Positions 49,783-58,991 of a stretch of DNA of 64,000 bases are shown here, in pieces. Positions within the stretch are counted from its first letter, which is position 1. Each line of letters opens with the position of its first letter. The DNA is from JAICKM01 sp050998805 (GTDB lineage: Bacteria > Chloroflexota > Chloroflexia > QHBQ01 > JAICKM01): contig JBPCPV010000018.1 of the NCBI GenBank assembly GCA_050998805.1, positions 62,001 to 126,000 on the forward strand, in the 5' to 3' direction. Made by a program: the position numbers and the translations under genes. The notes beneath the pieces are model-generated. The model was not told where the DNA came from and ran no database searches. It was given only the letters and a program-made list of their open reading frames with translations.

Positions 49783-51434
49783 ATGGGCAACCGTTTGCTC
49801 ACAAATCCCATGCTGAAGACGCTGCGCGACAACCGCGGGGCGCTCATCGGCTGGAGCATTACACTGCCCGTGTTCTTCATGGTGGTGGTCGGGACGTATC
49901 ACGCGACGCTCGGCAAGGACGTGCCAGATCGCGCGGCGCAGGTGGCAAGCATGACCTAGACGCTCGCCGCCTTCGGCTCACTGCTCGGCGAGGTCGTACC
50001 TATCGGCACCCCCGGCGGCTTCGTAACGCTGCGCCTGCTGGCGTCGCTGCCGGTGATCATCGGCATCTGGGCGGTGATCGCGGGGGCGGGGCTGATCCGC
50101 GGCGAGGAAGAGCAGGGCGCGCTTGACGTGCATCAGGCAGAGCCGGTTTCGCGCATGGCAATGATCGGCCAAAAGTTCGCCGGCTTCACGCTGACCCCGC
50201 GATCATAGGTGTCGCCGGGTGGCTCGTCCTCTATCTCAGCGGTGCCGCCTTCGGCGAGCCGCTCCCCGCCGGTCCGGCGGGGCTGACAATGCTCAACGTG
50301 ATGACGCAGGACTGGTTCTGGGGCGCTGTGGCGTTGCTGATGGGACAGCTCTTCCTGACGCGGCGCGTGGCCGCCGGGGTGGCAGGGGCCGCGATGGTCG
50401 CTGCCTACTCTTTCGACGTCAACCTGCAATCTACGCCTTCTTACAAGGCGCTCAGTCAGCTCTCGCCCTACCACTACTACTCGGTGAACAAGCCGCTCGT
50501 GCCAGGGCGCGGGTTCGACTGGGGAAGCTGGCTGGTGCTGATCGTGCTCGGCCTGCTCTTCTTCGCTGCCTCCGCCCTGCTCTACCGGCAGCGCGACATC
50601 GGTGCCACCGCGTTCGGGAGCAGTCTCCGGCGGGGCCACGCCCCGAAGCCGCGCACCGGCGGCAGTCTCGCCGGCCTCGGCGGCCTCTTCGCCCGTTCGA
50701 TGCGCGACCTCCTCGGCCCCGCGATCGCCTGGACTGCCGGGCTGGTGGCCTACATCTTATTGATCGAATACTCTCTTCCCGCACTCATAGCGCCGTTGAA
50801 GTCGTTGACGAGCGGCGCGTTCGGAGCGATCCTCGGCTCGGTCGTGAGCACGATGGGCTTCCTCCAAGTCCTGATGCTGGCCGTGGTGAGCCTTGTGGTA
50901 GCCGGGTTCGGGCTGTTCCAGGTGGCCGCCTGGACGGGCGACGAAGAGGCGGGGCGGCTCGAGCTTGTACTGAGTACGCCCCACGGCCGCGGTGCCGTGC
51001 TTCTCGCGCGCTTCGCGGCCCTCGTGCTTATCACGGCGCTCATGGTGCTGGTCATGGGTGTGACGATCCTGTTGGTCGCACCGGCCGCAGGCATCACTGT
51101 CGAGGCCGACAAGGTCTGGACGGGCATGGCGGGGCTGGTGCCGTTCGCCCTGGCGACTGCGGCGGCCGGATGGGCCATCGGTGCCTTCCTGAAGCGGCCC
51201 GGTCCCGCCTCGCTGATCGTCGGCGTGGTGCTCGTGGCGATGTATTTCCTCGACGCGCTGAGGCCACTCTTCAAGCTGCCGGATGCCGTCCTGGAGATTT
51301 CGATCTTCCACGCATACGGACGCCCTTTCCTGGATGGCCTGAATACCGGCAGCCTCCTCGCCTTCTCGGCGGCAACTCTGCTTCTCCTGGCCGCGGCGCT
51401 CTGGGGCTTCCAGCGCAGAGATGTGGTGAAGTAG
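49783..51434 (+). pseudogene. ABC-2 type transporter permease, broken by a stop and a frameshift
   Basis: The 5' half reads as an ABC-2 permease from ATG 49783 (GNRLLTNPMLKTLRDNRGAL, IGWSITLPVFFMVVVGTYHA) but meets an in-frame TAG at 49957-49959. Past it the same frame continues as TLAAFGSLLGEVVPIG ... RGEEEQGALD to about 50195. There the CCCC run needs a one-base shift to join PAIIGVAGWLVLYL and the rest of the protein. The joined product would be about 550 residues with twelve membrane segments. Either a real pseudogene or two sequencing errors. No ABC ATPase gene is adjacent. Confidence 0.75.
50289..51434 (+). CDS. 3' part of the ABC-2 permease, open frame
   Basis: A 381-residue open frame: MLNVMTQDWFWGAVALLMGQ, then eight or so membrane helices and motif WTGDEEAGRLELVLSTPHGR, which is the conserved cytosolic region of ABC-2 permeases and repeats the RGEEEQGALD motif of the first half. 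Translation could begin at ATG 50289, but no convincing ribosome binding site is present, so it is more likely the remains of a longer gene. Confidence 0.6.
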   Translation: MLNVMTQDWFWGAVALLMGQLFLTRRVAAGVAGAAMVAAYSFDVNLQSTPSYKALSQLSPYHYYSVNKPLVPGRGFDWGSWLVLIVLGLLFFAASALLYRQRDIGATAFGSSLRRGHAPKPRTGGSLAGLGGLFARSMRDLLGPAIAWTAGLVAYILLIEYSLPALIAPLKSLTSGAFGAILGSVVSTMGFLQVLMLAVVSLVVAGFGLFQVAAWTGDEEAGRLELVLSTPHGRGAVLLARFAALVLITALMVLVMGVTILLVAPAAGITVEADKVWTGMAGLVPFALATAAAGWAIGAFLKRPGPASLIVGVVLVAMYFLDALRPLFKLPDAVLEISIFHAYGRPFLDGLNTGSLLAFSAATLLLLAAALWGFQRRDVVK

Positions 51435-51443
51435 TGCCTAGTA

Positions 51444-51478
51444 CGTATTGCGTAATGCGTATTGCGTGGTGCGTGAGG
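51444..51478 (+). repeat. Heptamer array (CGTATTG type)
   Basis: CGTATTG, CGTAATG, CGTATTG, CGTGGTG, CGTGAGG in exact seven-base steps, between the permease stop and the next promoter. Confidence 0.85.
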
Positions 51479-51480
51479 GT

Positions 51481-51509
51481 TTGCAGGGGTCGAGTTTTTC
51501 TGGTAGAAT
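51481..51509 (+). promoter_or_regulatory. Promoter of the oligoendopeptidase gene
   Basis: TTGCAG (51481-51486), 17-base spacer, TAGAAT (51504-51509), starting two bases after a heptamer array. Confidence 0.6.
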
Positions 51510-51556
51510 GGCGCGGTCAGATACTCACAGCTAATTAGCCGAAAGGAATCGCCAAA

Positions 51557-53263
51557 TTGCCCGCACAGTCCGACACCGCGCGCCCCGCGCGCCGCTTTGT
51601 GCCCGCCGACCTCGATGCAAACGACATCCCGGCCGTGGCCGAACTCTATCGCTCGCTCGAAGCCAGGCCCCTGCTCGACGCGGCTGCGGTCGAAGCATGG
51701 ATCAAGGATTGGGACGAGCTAAACGCGGTCGTTGCCGAAGCATATGACAGGGCTTACGTCGCCATGACCTGCGACACAACCGACGAGGGGGCAGAGGCCC
51801 GTTACATGCGGATCGTCGAGGACCTACTCCCGCTCTGGGAGCGCAGTCGCTTCGCCCTACAGCGCAAGCTGCTCGACACTCCCTCCCACGAAGCACTCCC
51901 GCCGGACTACGGCCTCTTCCTGCGAGAGGCGCGGGCGCGGGTCGAACTCTTCCGCGAAGAGAACGTGCCCCTGATCACCGAGGCCCAGAAGCTCGAGCAA
52001 GAGTACGGCAAGATCACCGGGGCCGAGATGGTGGACTTCCGGGGAGAGCCGCGGACGATGCAGCAGATGGCCGTCTTCTTGGAGGAGACCCACCGAGCGC
52101 TGCGCGAAGAAGCGTGGCGGGCGCGAGATGCTGTGCGCGCCGCCGACTCGTCGAAGCTCGACGACCTCTACGACAAGATGCTCGTGGTTCGCAGGAAGAT
52201 AGCGAACAACGCCGGCAAAGACAACTACCGGGACTATGCCTTCGCCAACCTCCTCCGCTTCGACTACACGCCCGAAGACTGCATCGCGTTCCACGAGGCG
52301 ATTGAGCGCCACGTCGTGCCGGTGGTACATCAGTTCAACGAGCGGCGACGCCAGCTCCTCGGCCTCGACCGCCTCCGGCCCTGGGACACCCAGGTTGACC
52401 CCGAAGGCCGTCCCCCGCTGCGCCCCTTCGAGACGGTGGACGAGCTTATCGCCGGCTGCCGTCGCATATTCGAGCATGTTGACCCGCAGCTCGCCGGTTT
52501 CTACGACGCGATGATCACCGGCGACCTACTCGACCTGGGAAGCAGGCCCGGCAAAGCCCCCGGAGGCTACGCGACATCATTCCAGGAGCAGCGGGTGCCC
52601 TTCATCTTTATGAACGCGGTCGGCCTGAAAAGCGATGTGGACACCCTGCTGCACGAGGGCGGGCACGCCTTCCACTACTTCCTGGCGCGCGACCTGCCGC
52701 TCCAAGCGTACCACCACACCACGGAGGAGTTCGCCGAGGTCGCCTCGCAGACGATGGAGTATTTCGCCCGGCCCTACCTGCGGGAGTTCTACTCGCCCGA
52801 CGACCTTAGCCGCCTGCGCGACGACCAACTCCGCCGCGCGCTCGGCTTCCTGCCTTTCATGGCGATGCTCGATGCCTTCCAGCACTGGGCATACACCACC
52901 GAGAACGCCGACCGCGACGCCCGCCACGCGAAGTGGGCCGAGCTGGAGGCCCGCTTCCGCCCCGATATTGACTGGACCGGCATCGAGAGCACCCGCGACG
53001 CAGGCTGGCAGTACCTGCATGTCTTCGAGGTGCCGTTCTACTACGTCGAGTACGGCATTTCGCTGCTCGCCGCGCTCCGCATCTGGCTCAACTCCCTGCA
53101 TGACGAGCGGGCCGCGGTCGGAGCCTACAAGCACGCGCTCGCCCTCGGCGGCTCCCGTACCCTGCCCGAACTCTTCACCGCCGCAGGTGCCCGCTTCGGC
53201 ATGGACGACCGCATCGTGAGCGAGATCGTTGAGGGAACTGTGTCTCAGATCGAGAATCCCTGA
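51557..53263 (+). CDS. M3 family oligoendopeptidase (PepF-like)
   Basis: A 568-residue zinc peptidase of family M3, which cuts short peptides in the cytosol. HEGGH (366-370) with the downstream Glu in EEFAEVASQTMEYF gives the metal site; NAVGLKSDVDTLLHEGGHAF and the C-terminal YGISLLAALRIW are typical. No signal peptide. The start is TTG with AAAGGA nine bases upstream. Stands alone with its own promoter. Confidence 0.92.
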   Translation: MPAQSDTARPARRFVPADLDANDIPAVAELYRSLEARPLLDAAAVEAWIKDWDELNAVVAEAYDRAYVAMTCDTTDEGAEARYMRIVEDLLPLWERSRFALQRKLLDTPSHEALPPDYGLFLREARARVELFREENVPLITEAQKLEQEYGKITGAEMVDFRGEPRTMQQMAVFLEETHRALREEAWRARDAVRAADSSKLDDLYDKMLVVRRKIANNAGKDNYRDYAFANLLRFDYTPEDCIAFHEAIERHVVPVVHQFNERRRQLLGLDRLRPWDTQVDPEGRPPLRPFETVDELIAGCRRIFEHVDPQLAGFYDAMITGDLLDLGSRPGKAPGGYATSFQEQRVPFIFMNAVGLKSDVDTLLHEGGHAFHYFLARDLPLQAYHHTTEEFAEVASQTMEYFARPYLREFYSPDDLSRLRDDQLRRALGFLPFMAMLDAFQHWAYTTENADRDARHAKWAELEARFRPDIDWTGIESTRDAGWQYLHVFEVPFYYVEYGISLLAALRIWLNSLHDERAAVGAYKHALALGGSRTLPELFTAAGARFGMDDRIVSEIVEGTVSQIENP

Positions 53264-53278
53264 AGTATCGCTCGTATT

Positions 53279-54016
53279 TTACTCAGCGGCTTCTTGCGCC
53301 CCTGCCGGAAACTCGCTTGTATAGACATACAACGTAGCCATTGCCTGGAGACACCGCCAACTTATGTCGGCAAGCTCACTACGCCGCTGTTCGACTGCCG
53401 CAACAGCACGCTGCGGCTGCCCTGTCTCAAGCTCGGCCAATGTCGTACGAATCGCAGCAAAGTCGTAGTTTGCTTGCCTGAGCAAAGCCACAATGCGTAG
53501 GCGGCGCAGTTGTTGTTCGTCATAGAGGCGATATTTGCTGCCGTTTTCGCGGATGGGCTGCAACAGCCCCTGCTGCTCCCAGAAGCGCAACGCCGAAACA
53601 CGTACTCCAACGAGGCGCGCTGCTGCACCTACATGCAGGCGCTGAGTAGAGCGTGGATGCGTTTCTGAAGGCAGTTGTGCCGCTAATACGCTGAGTGCTG
53701 CCAGGGTTTGTTCAAGCTGTAGGCGCGCATCGGCAAGCTCGGCGTGGCGCTCATCGATCAGCGCCGGCACATCGGGAAGCCTGCCCTGATGCACCGCCTG
53801 CATGATCTGCTGCGCCCGCTGCAAGCCATAACCACCTATCAGATGCCTGGCCGTTTTGAGTGCCGCAAGATGCCGCTGAGTATAGAGACGATACCCACTC
53901 GGGCTACGCTCGACTACCGGTATAAAACCGCTTGCCTCGTAGTTACGCACTTGCTGCACGCTGATCTGGACCGCTTGGGCAAGATCTTTGGTGCGTAGAT
54001 TCGTGGCGACTGTCAT
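53279..54016 (-). CDS. Regulator with two MerR-type HTH domains
   Basis: A 245-residue protein holding two MerR DNA-binding domains: residues 8-75 (VQISVQQVRNYEASGFIPVV ... GYRLYTQRHLAALKTARHL) and about 127-195 (VGVRVSALRFWEQQGLLQPI ... KYRLYDEQQLRRLRIVALL), with a helical stretch after each. Most MerR proteins have one such domain and act as dimers; a monomer of this one could grip a full operator. It diverges from the esterase and UvrA-like genes, which it probably controls. Base composition is lower in GC than the surrounding genes. Confidence 0.88.
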   Translation of the reverse strand: MTVATNLRTKDLAQAVQISVQQVRNYEASGFIPVVERSPSGYRLYTQRHLAALKTARHLIGGYGLQRAQQIMQAVHQGRLPDVPALIDERHAELADARLQLEQTLAALSVLAAQLPSETHPRSTQRLHVGAAARLVGVRVSALRFWEQQGLLQPIRENGSKYRLYDEQQLRRLRIVALLRQANYDFAAIRTTLAELETGQPQRAVAAVEQRRSELADISWRCLQAMATLYVYTSEFPAGAQEAAE

Positions 54017-54112
54017 ATCAAACCTGTATGTCCTTTTAGCGACTTTCTAAGGAGTTTTCCACGGACAGAGGCACATGGTTGTGTGTCAACCCTCAATACT
54101 TGCATCTGTGTT

Positions 54113-54150
54113 CTATAATGGATTATAGCACAGAAATGAGCAGAACTCAA
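54113..54150. promoter_or_regulatory. Palindromic -10 region between merR-like and esterase genes
   Basis: CTATAATGGATTATAG (54113-54128) is a 7-bp inverted pair around GG and gives TATAAT on both strands. On the minus strand TTGAGT (54150-54145) stands 17 bases from TATAAT (54127-54122), a good promoter for the regulator. No clear -35 exists on the plus strand, as expected for an activator-dependent promoter. Likely operator. Confidence 0.6.
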
Positions 54151-54184
54151 CACCCACCCATGGAGTACAAAGGAGGTAGGTCAC

Positions 54185-55516
54185 ATGTCTCGTCCCACTC
54201 CCACGCACACAACGCTCGATGATTGGATTGCACGCGAGGCAATTCCGTTCTCTGTCGATTCGCCCGGAACCTTCGATGCCGCCGTCGGCAAGGTGATCGC
54301 CTCGCTTGGTGACTCGGTGGAATTGCTCGGCTTCGGAGAAGCGCTCCACGGCGGGGACAATATTCTCATGCTCCGCAACCGGCTCTTCCAGCGCTTGGTG
54401 GAGGCGCATAGCTACAGCGCCATCGCCATCGAGAGCAGTTTCCCCCGGGCGCATGCAGTGAATGACTACGTGGCCGGTCGCGGCCCGACATCATATGAGG
54501 CTGTGCAAGACACCGGATTTAGCCACGGCTTCGGTCAGCTCGACGCGAACCGCGAACTTGTCGAGTGGATGCGGCAATACAACGCCGATCCTTCCCATCA
54601 GGTCAAAATCCGATTCTACGGCTTTGATAGCCCGACCGAAGCGTACGGCACCGATAGCCCAAGCCGCGTCCTGCATTTTGTTCTCGATTACCTCGCCTCG
54701 ATTGATAACAACAGCGGCAAAAATCGTCGCGAGCGCATCGCCGCGCTTCTTGGTTCAGACGCCGACTGGGAGAATCCTGCGGCATTGATGGATCCAACAA
54801 AGTCAGTGGGATTATCGGCCGCCGCAACCGCACTCCGCATTGAGACGGAAGACCTCTTTACTGAACTACAGATACGCCGGCCGGAATTGGTGGGCAGGAG
54901 TGACGAGGCTCGGTATTTGGAGGCGTTGCAGCACGCTTCGGTTGCGCGACAGTTGCTAAATTATCATGCAGCGTTGGCGCGAAAGTCGGATAAACGGCTG
55001 ATAGAGCTTCTCGGTATTCGCGACGCGATGATGGCGGATAATGTGGCGCACATCGTGTCCAGTGAGCGTGGCCGAGGGAAAGTGTTGGTTTTTGCTCACA
55101 ACGGCCATCTACAGCGTGGAAAAGCTCAATGGCAATTAGGCACTGACGTATACCCATGGTGGCCGGCCGGATCGCACCTCAATGAGATGTTCGGCCCGCG
55201 CTATGCCGTCATCGGTTCGGCGGTGGGCGTTTCGGATGCCAACGGCATCGGCCCGCCCGAAACCGGCACTCTTGAGGAGCGCCTGACTACCGTGCCGGGG
55301 CCGGTGCGGTTCATTCCAACTCACAAAGGCCAGGGGCTTCCAACCGCGGAAATCGCGGCTCTTCCGACCCGCTCCGGCAGCATGAAGAACCCAAGCTATG
55401 AGGCACTAACCCCTCAAGCCTTCGCCGATTTCGACTGGTTGGTTGTCCTAGATTCAACGGCATACAACCGCGGTGGCCCGCCACTGCAACAGTGGGTCGG
55501 TAACCCCGAGCAGTAA
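54185..55516 (+). CDS. Erythromycin esterase family protein
   Basis: A 443-residue protein of the Ere family, in which some members open the macrolide lactone ring and others act on unknown esters. LLGFGEALHGGDN (E52, H55) and AIAIESSFPRA carry the active-site Glu and His; FAHNGHLQRGK and FGPRYAVIG are further family marks. AAAGGAGGT precedes the ATG. The third-position GC is visibly lower than in nearby genes, which suggests transfer. Forms a unit with the UvrA-like gene 41 bases downstream. Confidence 0.9.
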   Translation: MSRPTPTHTTLDDWIAREAIPFSVDSPGTFDAAVGKVIASLGDSVELLGFGEALHGGDNILMLRNRLFQRLVEAHSYSAIAIESSFPRAHAVNDYVAGRGPTSYEAVQDTGFSHGFGQLDANRELVEWMRQYNADPSHQVKIRFYGFDSPTEAYGTDSPSRVLHFVLDYLASIDNNSGKNRRERIAALLGSDADWENPAALMDPTKSVGLSAAATALRIETEDLFTELQIRRPELVGRSDEARYLEALQHASVARQLLNYHAALARKSDKRLIELLGIRDAMMADNVAHIVSSERGRGKVLVFAHNGHLQRGKAQWQLGTDVYPWWPAGSHLNEMFGPRYAVIGSAVGVSDANGIGPPETGTLEERLTTVPGPVRFIPTHKGQGLPTAEIAALPTRSGSMKNPSYEALTPQAFADFDWLVVLDSTAYNRGGPPLQQWVGNPEQ

Positions 55517-55557
55517 AACTCTGCTGGACAGATACCCTATGGGTGAAGGAGGCTAGC

Positions 55558-57786
55558 ATGACGGATCGTCAATTCATCGAGGTTCGCGGCGCACGCGAAA
55601 ACAACCTCAAGGAGATCTCGCTGGACATTCCCAAGCAGAAGGTCACGGTGTTCACCGGTGTGTCCGGTTCCGGGAAATCTTCACTGGTATTCGACACCAT
55701 CGCAGCCGAAGCGCAGCGCCAGCTGAACGAGACCTTCACCTTCTTCGTGCAAGGCTTCCTGCCGCACTACAGCCAACCGGACGTGGACCGCATCGAACAC
55801 CTGAACGCGCCGATCATCATCGATCAGAAGCGGGTCGGCGGCGGCTCGCGTTCGACAGCCGGCACCTACACCGATATCGCCACTTTGCTGCGGCTGCTCT
55901 TCTCACGGGTTGGGCAACCATACGCGGGGCTGGCCTACGCCTTCTCGTTCAACACCCCGCAGGGCATGTGCCCGGAGTGCGAAGGCATCGGCAAGACGGT
56001 GCAACTTGATATGGAGAAGTTCCTTGACCACGGCAAGTCCTTGAACGGCGGGGCGATCCTGCACCCGGACTTCAAGGTCGGCAAGTTGCTCTGGAAGACC
56101 TACACCTTCTCGGGCCTGTTCGACAACGACAAACCGATCAAGGACTACACCGACGAGGAGCTGCACGCCCTGCTCTACGGCGCGGACGCGAAAGTCTCCT
56201 TCGGCTACTTGACCTACGAGGGGCTCATCGAGCGCTTCACCCGCAGCTATCTCAAGAAAGACGCGGCGGCGATGTCCGAGCGCAACCGGGCGGTCTTCGA
56301 AGCGTTCACCACCTCGCAGAATTGCCCGGTGTGTCATGGCGCAAGGCTCAACCAAGCCGCCCTGAATTGCAGGATTGGCGGCCGCAATATCGCCGAACTC
56401 TCCGACCTGGAAGCGACGGAACTGATCACATTCCTGGAAGACCTCACTGATCCCGTCGCTGTGAAACTGGCGGCCAGACTCACCGAACGCGTGCAGCACC
56501 TCGTGGAGATTGGGCTGGGTTATCTGAGCCTCAGCCGGGAAACCGCCACCCTGTCCGGCGGCGAGTCGCAGCGCGTGAAGATGATCCGGCACTTGGGCAA
56601 CAGCCTGACCGAGATGTTGTACATCCTCGACGAACCCACCGTGGGGCTGCACGCGCGCGATGTCGCCCGACTGAACAGCCTGCTGAAGAAGCTGCGCGAC
56701 AAGGGCAATACCGTGCTGGTCGTCGAGCATGATCCAGATGTGATGGCTATCGCCGATCATCTGGTGGATCTCGGCCCGAAGGCAGGGGTGCATGGCGGTG
56801 AAGTGGTATTTGAAGGCAGCTTTGAAGCCCTCAAGCACGCCAACACCCTCACAGGGCAATTCCTCAAGCAGCACCTGCCGATCAAGCCGAGGGTAAGGCA
56901 GCCCACCGGGCAGATGACCATCAAGAATGCCGGCCTGCACAACCTGAAGAACATCACGGTGAACATTCCCACCGGCGTGCTGACCGTCGTGACGGGAGTC
57001 GCCGGCTCCGGGAAAAGCAGCCTGATTAACGATGTCTTCTTGAAGCAGCACCCGGACGCGATTGTGATCGACCAGTCCCGCGTGACGGCAAATAGCCGCT
57101 CGGCCCCGGCCACCTATACCGGGATCATGGACGACATTCGGCAGGCGTTCGCGAAGGCCGACAAAGTCAGCGCCTCGCTCTTCAGTTTCAACTCGGCGGG
57201 CAGTTGCCCCAACTGCAACGGTCTGGGCGTGGTATACACCGATCTGGCGTTCATGGCGGGCATCGTCTCCACCTGCGAAATCTGCGAGGGCAAGCGTTTC
57301 AAGCCCGAGGTGCTGGCGTACCACCTGCGCGGCAAGACCATCAGTGACGTGCTCGACATGACCGTAGAGGAAGCCCTGAGCTTCTTCACCGAGAAGAAGA
57401 TCAAGGCCGTGCTGCAAGCCATGAACGACGTGGGGCTGGGCTACCTGAGACTGGGCCAGCCACTCAGCACCGTGTCTGGCGGAGAAGGCCAGCGCCTGAA
57501 ACTCGCCACCGAGCTTCACAAACAGGGCAGCGTCTACGTGATGGACGAACCCACCACCGGGCTGCACCTCTCAGACATCGGCCTATTGATGGGCATCATT
57601 GACCGGCTGGTGGACGCCAGAAACACGGTCATCCTGATTGAGCATCATCTGGACGTGATCCGGCAGGCCGACTGGATCATAGACCTCGGCCCAGAAGGGG
57701 GCAGCGCCGGTGGTGAAGTGTTGTTTGAGGGGCCACCGATGGAATTGAAAAACTGCCGGCGGAGTATCACGGCGCGGTTCATTTGA
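55558..57786 (+). CDS. Short UvrA-like ABC ATPase (drug-resistance type)
   Basis: A 742-residue UvrA homologue with two ABC modules: Walker A GVSGSGKSSL (34 onward) and GVAGSGKSSL, signatures LSGGESQRVK and VSGGEGQRLK, and zinc-binding CPECEGIG/CPVCHGARL and CPNCNGLG/CEICEGKRF pairs. True UvrA is about 940 residues; this one lacks most of the UvrB-binding region. Such short forms (DrrC-like) protect producers and others from DNA-binding drugs. The start at 55558 has AAGGAGG five bases upstream. Companion of the Ere gene and double-MerR regulator. Confidence 0.9.
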   Translation: MTDRQFIEVRGARENNLKEISLDIPKQKVTVFTGVSGSGKSSLVFDTIAAEAQRQLNETFTFFVQGFLPHYSQPDVDRIEHLNAPIIIDQKRVGGGSRSTAGTYTDIATLLRLLFSRVGQPYAGLAYAFSFNTPQGMCPECEGIGKTVQLDMEKFLDHGKSLNGGAILHPDFKVGKLLWKTYTFSGLFDNDKPIKDYTDEELHALLYGADAKVSFGYLTYEGLIERFTRSYLKKDAAAMSERNRAVFEAFTTSQNCPVCHGARLNQAALNCRIGGRNIAELSDLEATELITFLEDLTDPVAVKLAARLTERVQHLVEIGLGYLSLSRETATLSGGESQRVKMIRHLGNSLTEMLYILDEPTVGLHARDVARLNSLLKKLRDKGNTVLVVEHDPDVMAIADHLVDLGPKAGVHGGEVVFEGSFEALKHANTLTGQFLKQHLPIKPRVRQPTGQMTIKNAGLHNLKNITVNIPTGVLTVVTGVAGSGKSSLINDVFLKQHPDAIVIDQSRVTANSRSAPATYTGIMDDIRQAFAKADKVSASLFSFNSAGSCPNCNGLGVVYTDLAFMAGIVSTCEICEGKRFKPEVLAYHLRGKTISDVLDMTVEEALSFFTEKKIKAVLQAMNDVGLGYLRLGQPLSTVSGGEGQRLKLATELHKQGSVYVMDEPTTGLHLSDIGLLMGIIDRLVDARNTVILIEHHLDVIRQADWIIDLGPEGGSAGGEVLFEGPPMELKNCRRSITARFI

Positions 57787-57834
57787 AGGCAACTCAGCAG
57801 TAGCCGATGGCTGGCTTTTCAACCCGAGATGCGG

Positions 57835-57840
57835 TATAAT
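57835..57840 (+). promoter_or_regulatory. -10 box of the thioredoxin gene
   Basis: TATAAT, with only a weak match (TGGCTT) 17 bases upstream. Leader about 57 bases. Confidence 0.4.
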
Positions 57841-57903
57841 TGGGGAGAGAAACATCCTCCAACCCACAAGGCGCGCAGCGTTGCGCGAAAGGAGCAACAA
57901 ACA

Positions 57904-58248
57904 GTGGCAGAGCCTATTCATATCGAAGATTCTACTTTCCAGAAAACGGTCCTGGAAAACGAGCACCCGGTGATCGTTGATTTCTGGGCACCCTGGTGTA
58001 CCCCCTGCAAAATGATGGCACCCGTCCTCGAAGAGTTGAGCCAGGAGTACGACGGCAAGATCCAGTTCGTCAAGCTAAACACCGACGAGAACTACGAGGC
58101 CGCGACCCTTCACGGCATCCAGAGCCTTCCGACGCTGGTGATCTTCCGACAGGGCCGCGAGGTCGCGCGGATCGTCGGCTTCGCGCCCAAGAATCAGCTC
58201 AAGCGCCAGATCGACCGCGCCCTCGAGGCCGCCCCACAAAGGGTCTGA
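57904..58248 (+). CDS. Thioredoxin
   Basis: A 114-residue thioredoxin: VIVDFWAPWCTPCKMMAPVLEEL has the redox pair C32/C35 with Thr-Pro between instead of the usual Gly-Pro. The cis-Pro loop SLPTLVIFRQGREV is present. The GTG at 57904 has AAAGGAG nine bases upstream; an in-frame ATG 75 bases earlier lies in the leader. Cytosolic. Confidence 0.92.
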   Translation: MAEPIHIEDSTFQKTVLENEHPVIVDFWAPWCTPCKMMAPVLEELSQEYDGKIQFVKLNTDENYEAATLHGIQSLPTLVIFRQGREVARIVGFAPKNQLKRQIDRALEAAPQRV

Positions 58249-58259
58249 ACGACCGCATA

Positions 58260-58964
58260 ATGGGAGCGCCATCCTGGTTCCTAGACGAACTCAGTCATGC
58301 GGGCGGCGAGCATCTCGATGCCGACTATGTGCCCGGTTACGACCGCAAGGCGGGCACCGACCCAACTGCTGAGTTGGCCCTGTTGCGCGATCTCGGCCTG
58401 GATGAGACCCATACCCTCGTTGACCTCGGGGCGGGCACGGGTACCTTTGCCCTGGCCGCTGCGCCGTATTGCCGCCGCGTAGTCGCGGTCGATGTGTCCC
58501 CCGTGATGCTCGCCGCCCTACGCGCGAAGGCAGCCCGGCTGGGCATCGGGAACATCGAGTATGTACAGGCAGGCTTCCTCACCTACCGGCACGAGGGCGA
58601 TCCCGCCGATTTCGTCTACTCACGACACGCTCTGCACCATCTACCGGACTTTTGGAAAGCCATTGCGCTTGAGCGCGTCGCGGCCATCCTCCGCACCGCT
58701 GGCGTGTTTCATCTCCGCGACCTTGTCTTCTCCTGCGAGCCGAGCGAGATCCCCGAGGTCGTCGAAACCTGGCTCGGCAATGCGGCCGAACAACCCGAAA
58801 ACGGCTGGACCCGCCCTGAACTGGAGACGCACCTACGCGAGGAGTACAGCACGTTCAGCTGGCTCATCGAGCCGATGATCGAGCGCGCGGGTTTCGAGAT
58901 CCGCGGCGCGGAACATGGCGCTTCGCGTGTCCACTCAGCCTACACATGTGTCAAACGGCGATGA
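58260..58964 (+). CDS. SAM-dependent methyltransferase
   Basis: A 234-residue class I methyltransferase. Motif I LVDLGAGTGTFALAAAPYC, motif II VVAVDVSPVMLAALR, and VYSRHALHHLPDFWKAIAL as post-motif region. Substrate unknown. ATG at 58260, twelve bases after the thioredoxin stop, with only a weak ribosome binding site; a small cotranscribed pair is likely. Confidence 0.88.
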   Translation: MGAPSWFLDELSHAGGEHLDADYVPGYDRKAGTDPTAELALLRDLGLDETHTLVDLGAGTGTFALAAAPYCRRVVAVDVSPVMLAALRAKAARLGIGNIEYVQAGFLTYRHEGDPADFVYSRHALHHLPDFWKAIALERVAAILRTAGVFHLRDLVFSCEPSEIPEVVETWLGNAAEQPENGWTRPELETHLREEYSTFSWLIEPMIERAGFEIRGAEHGASRVHSAYTCVKRR

Positions 58965-58991
58965 GGCATTTGCGTGCGTCTACTCAGCCCT

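Noticed and set aside
55903..57567. 554-codon open frame opposite the UvrA-like gene
   Set aside because: Shadow of a gene with complete ABC motifs; composition is rich in His, Gln and Val as in other antisense frames.
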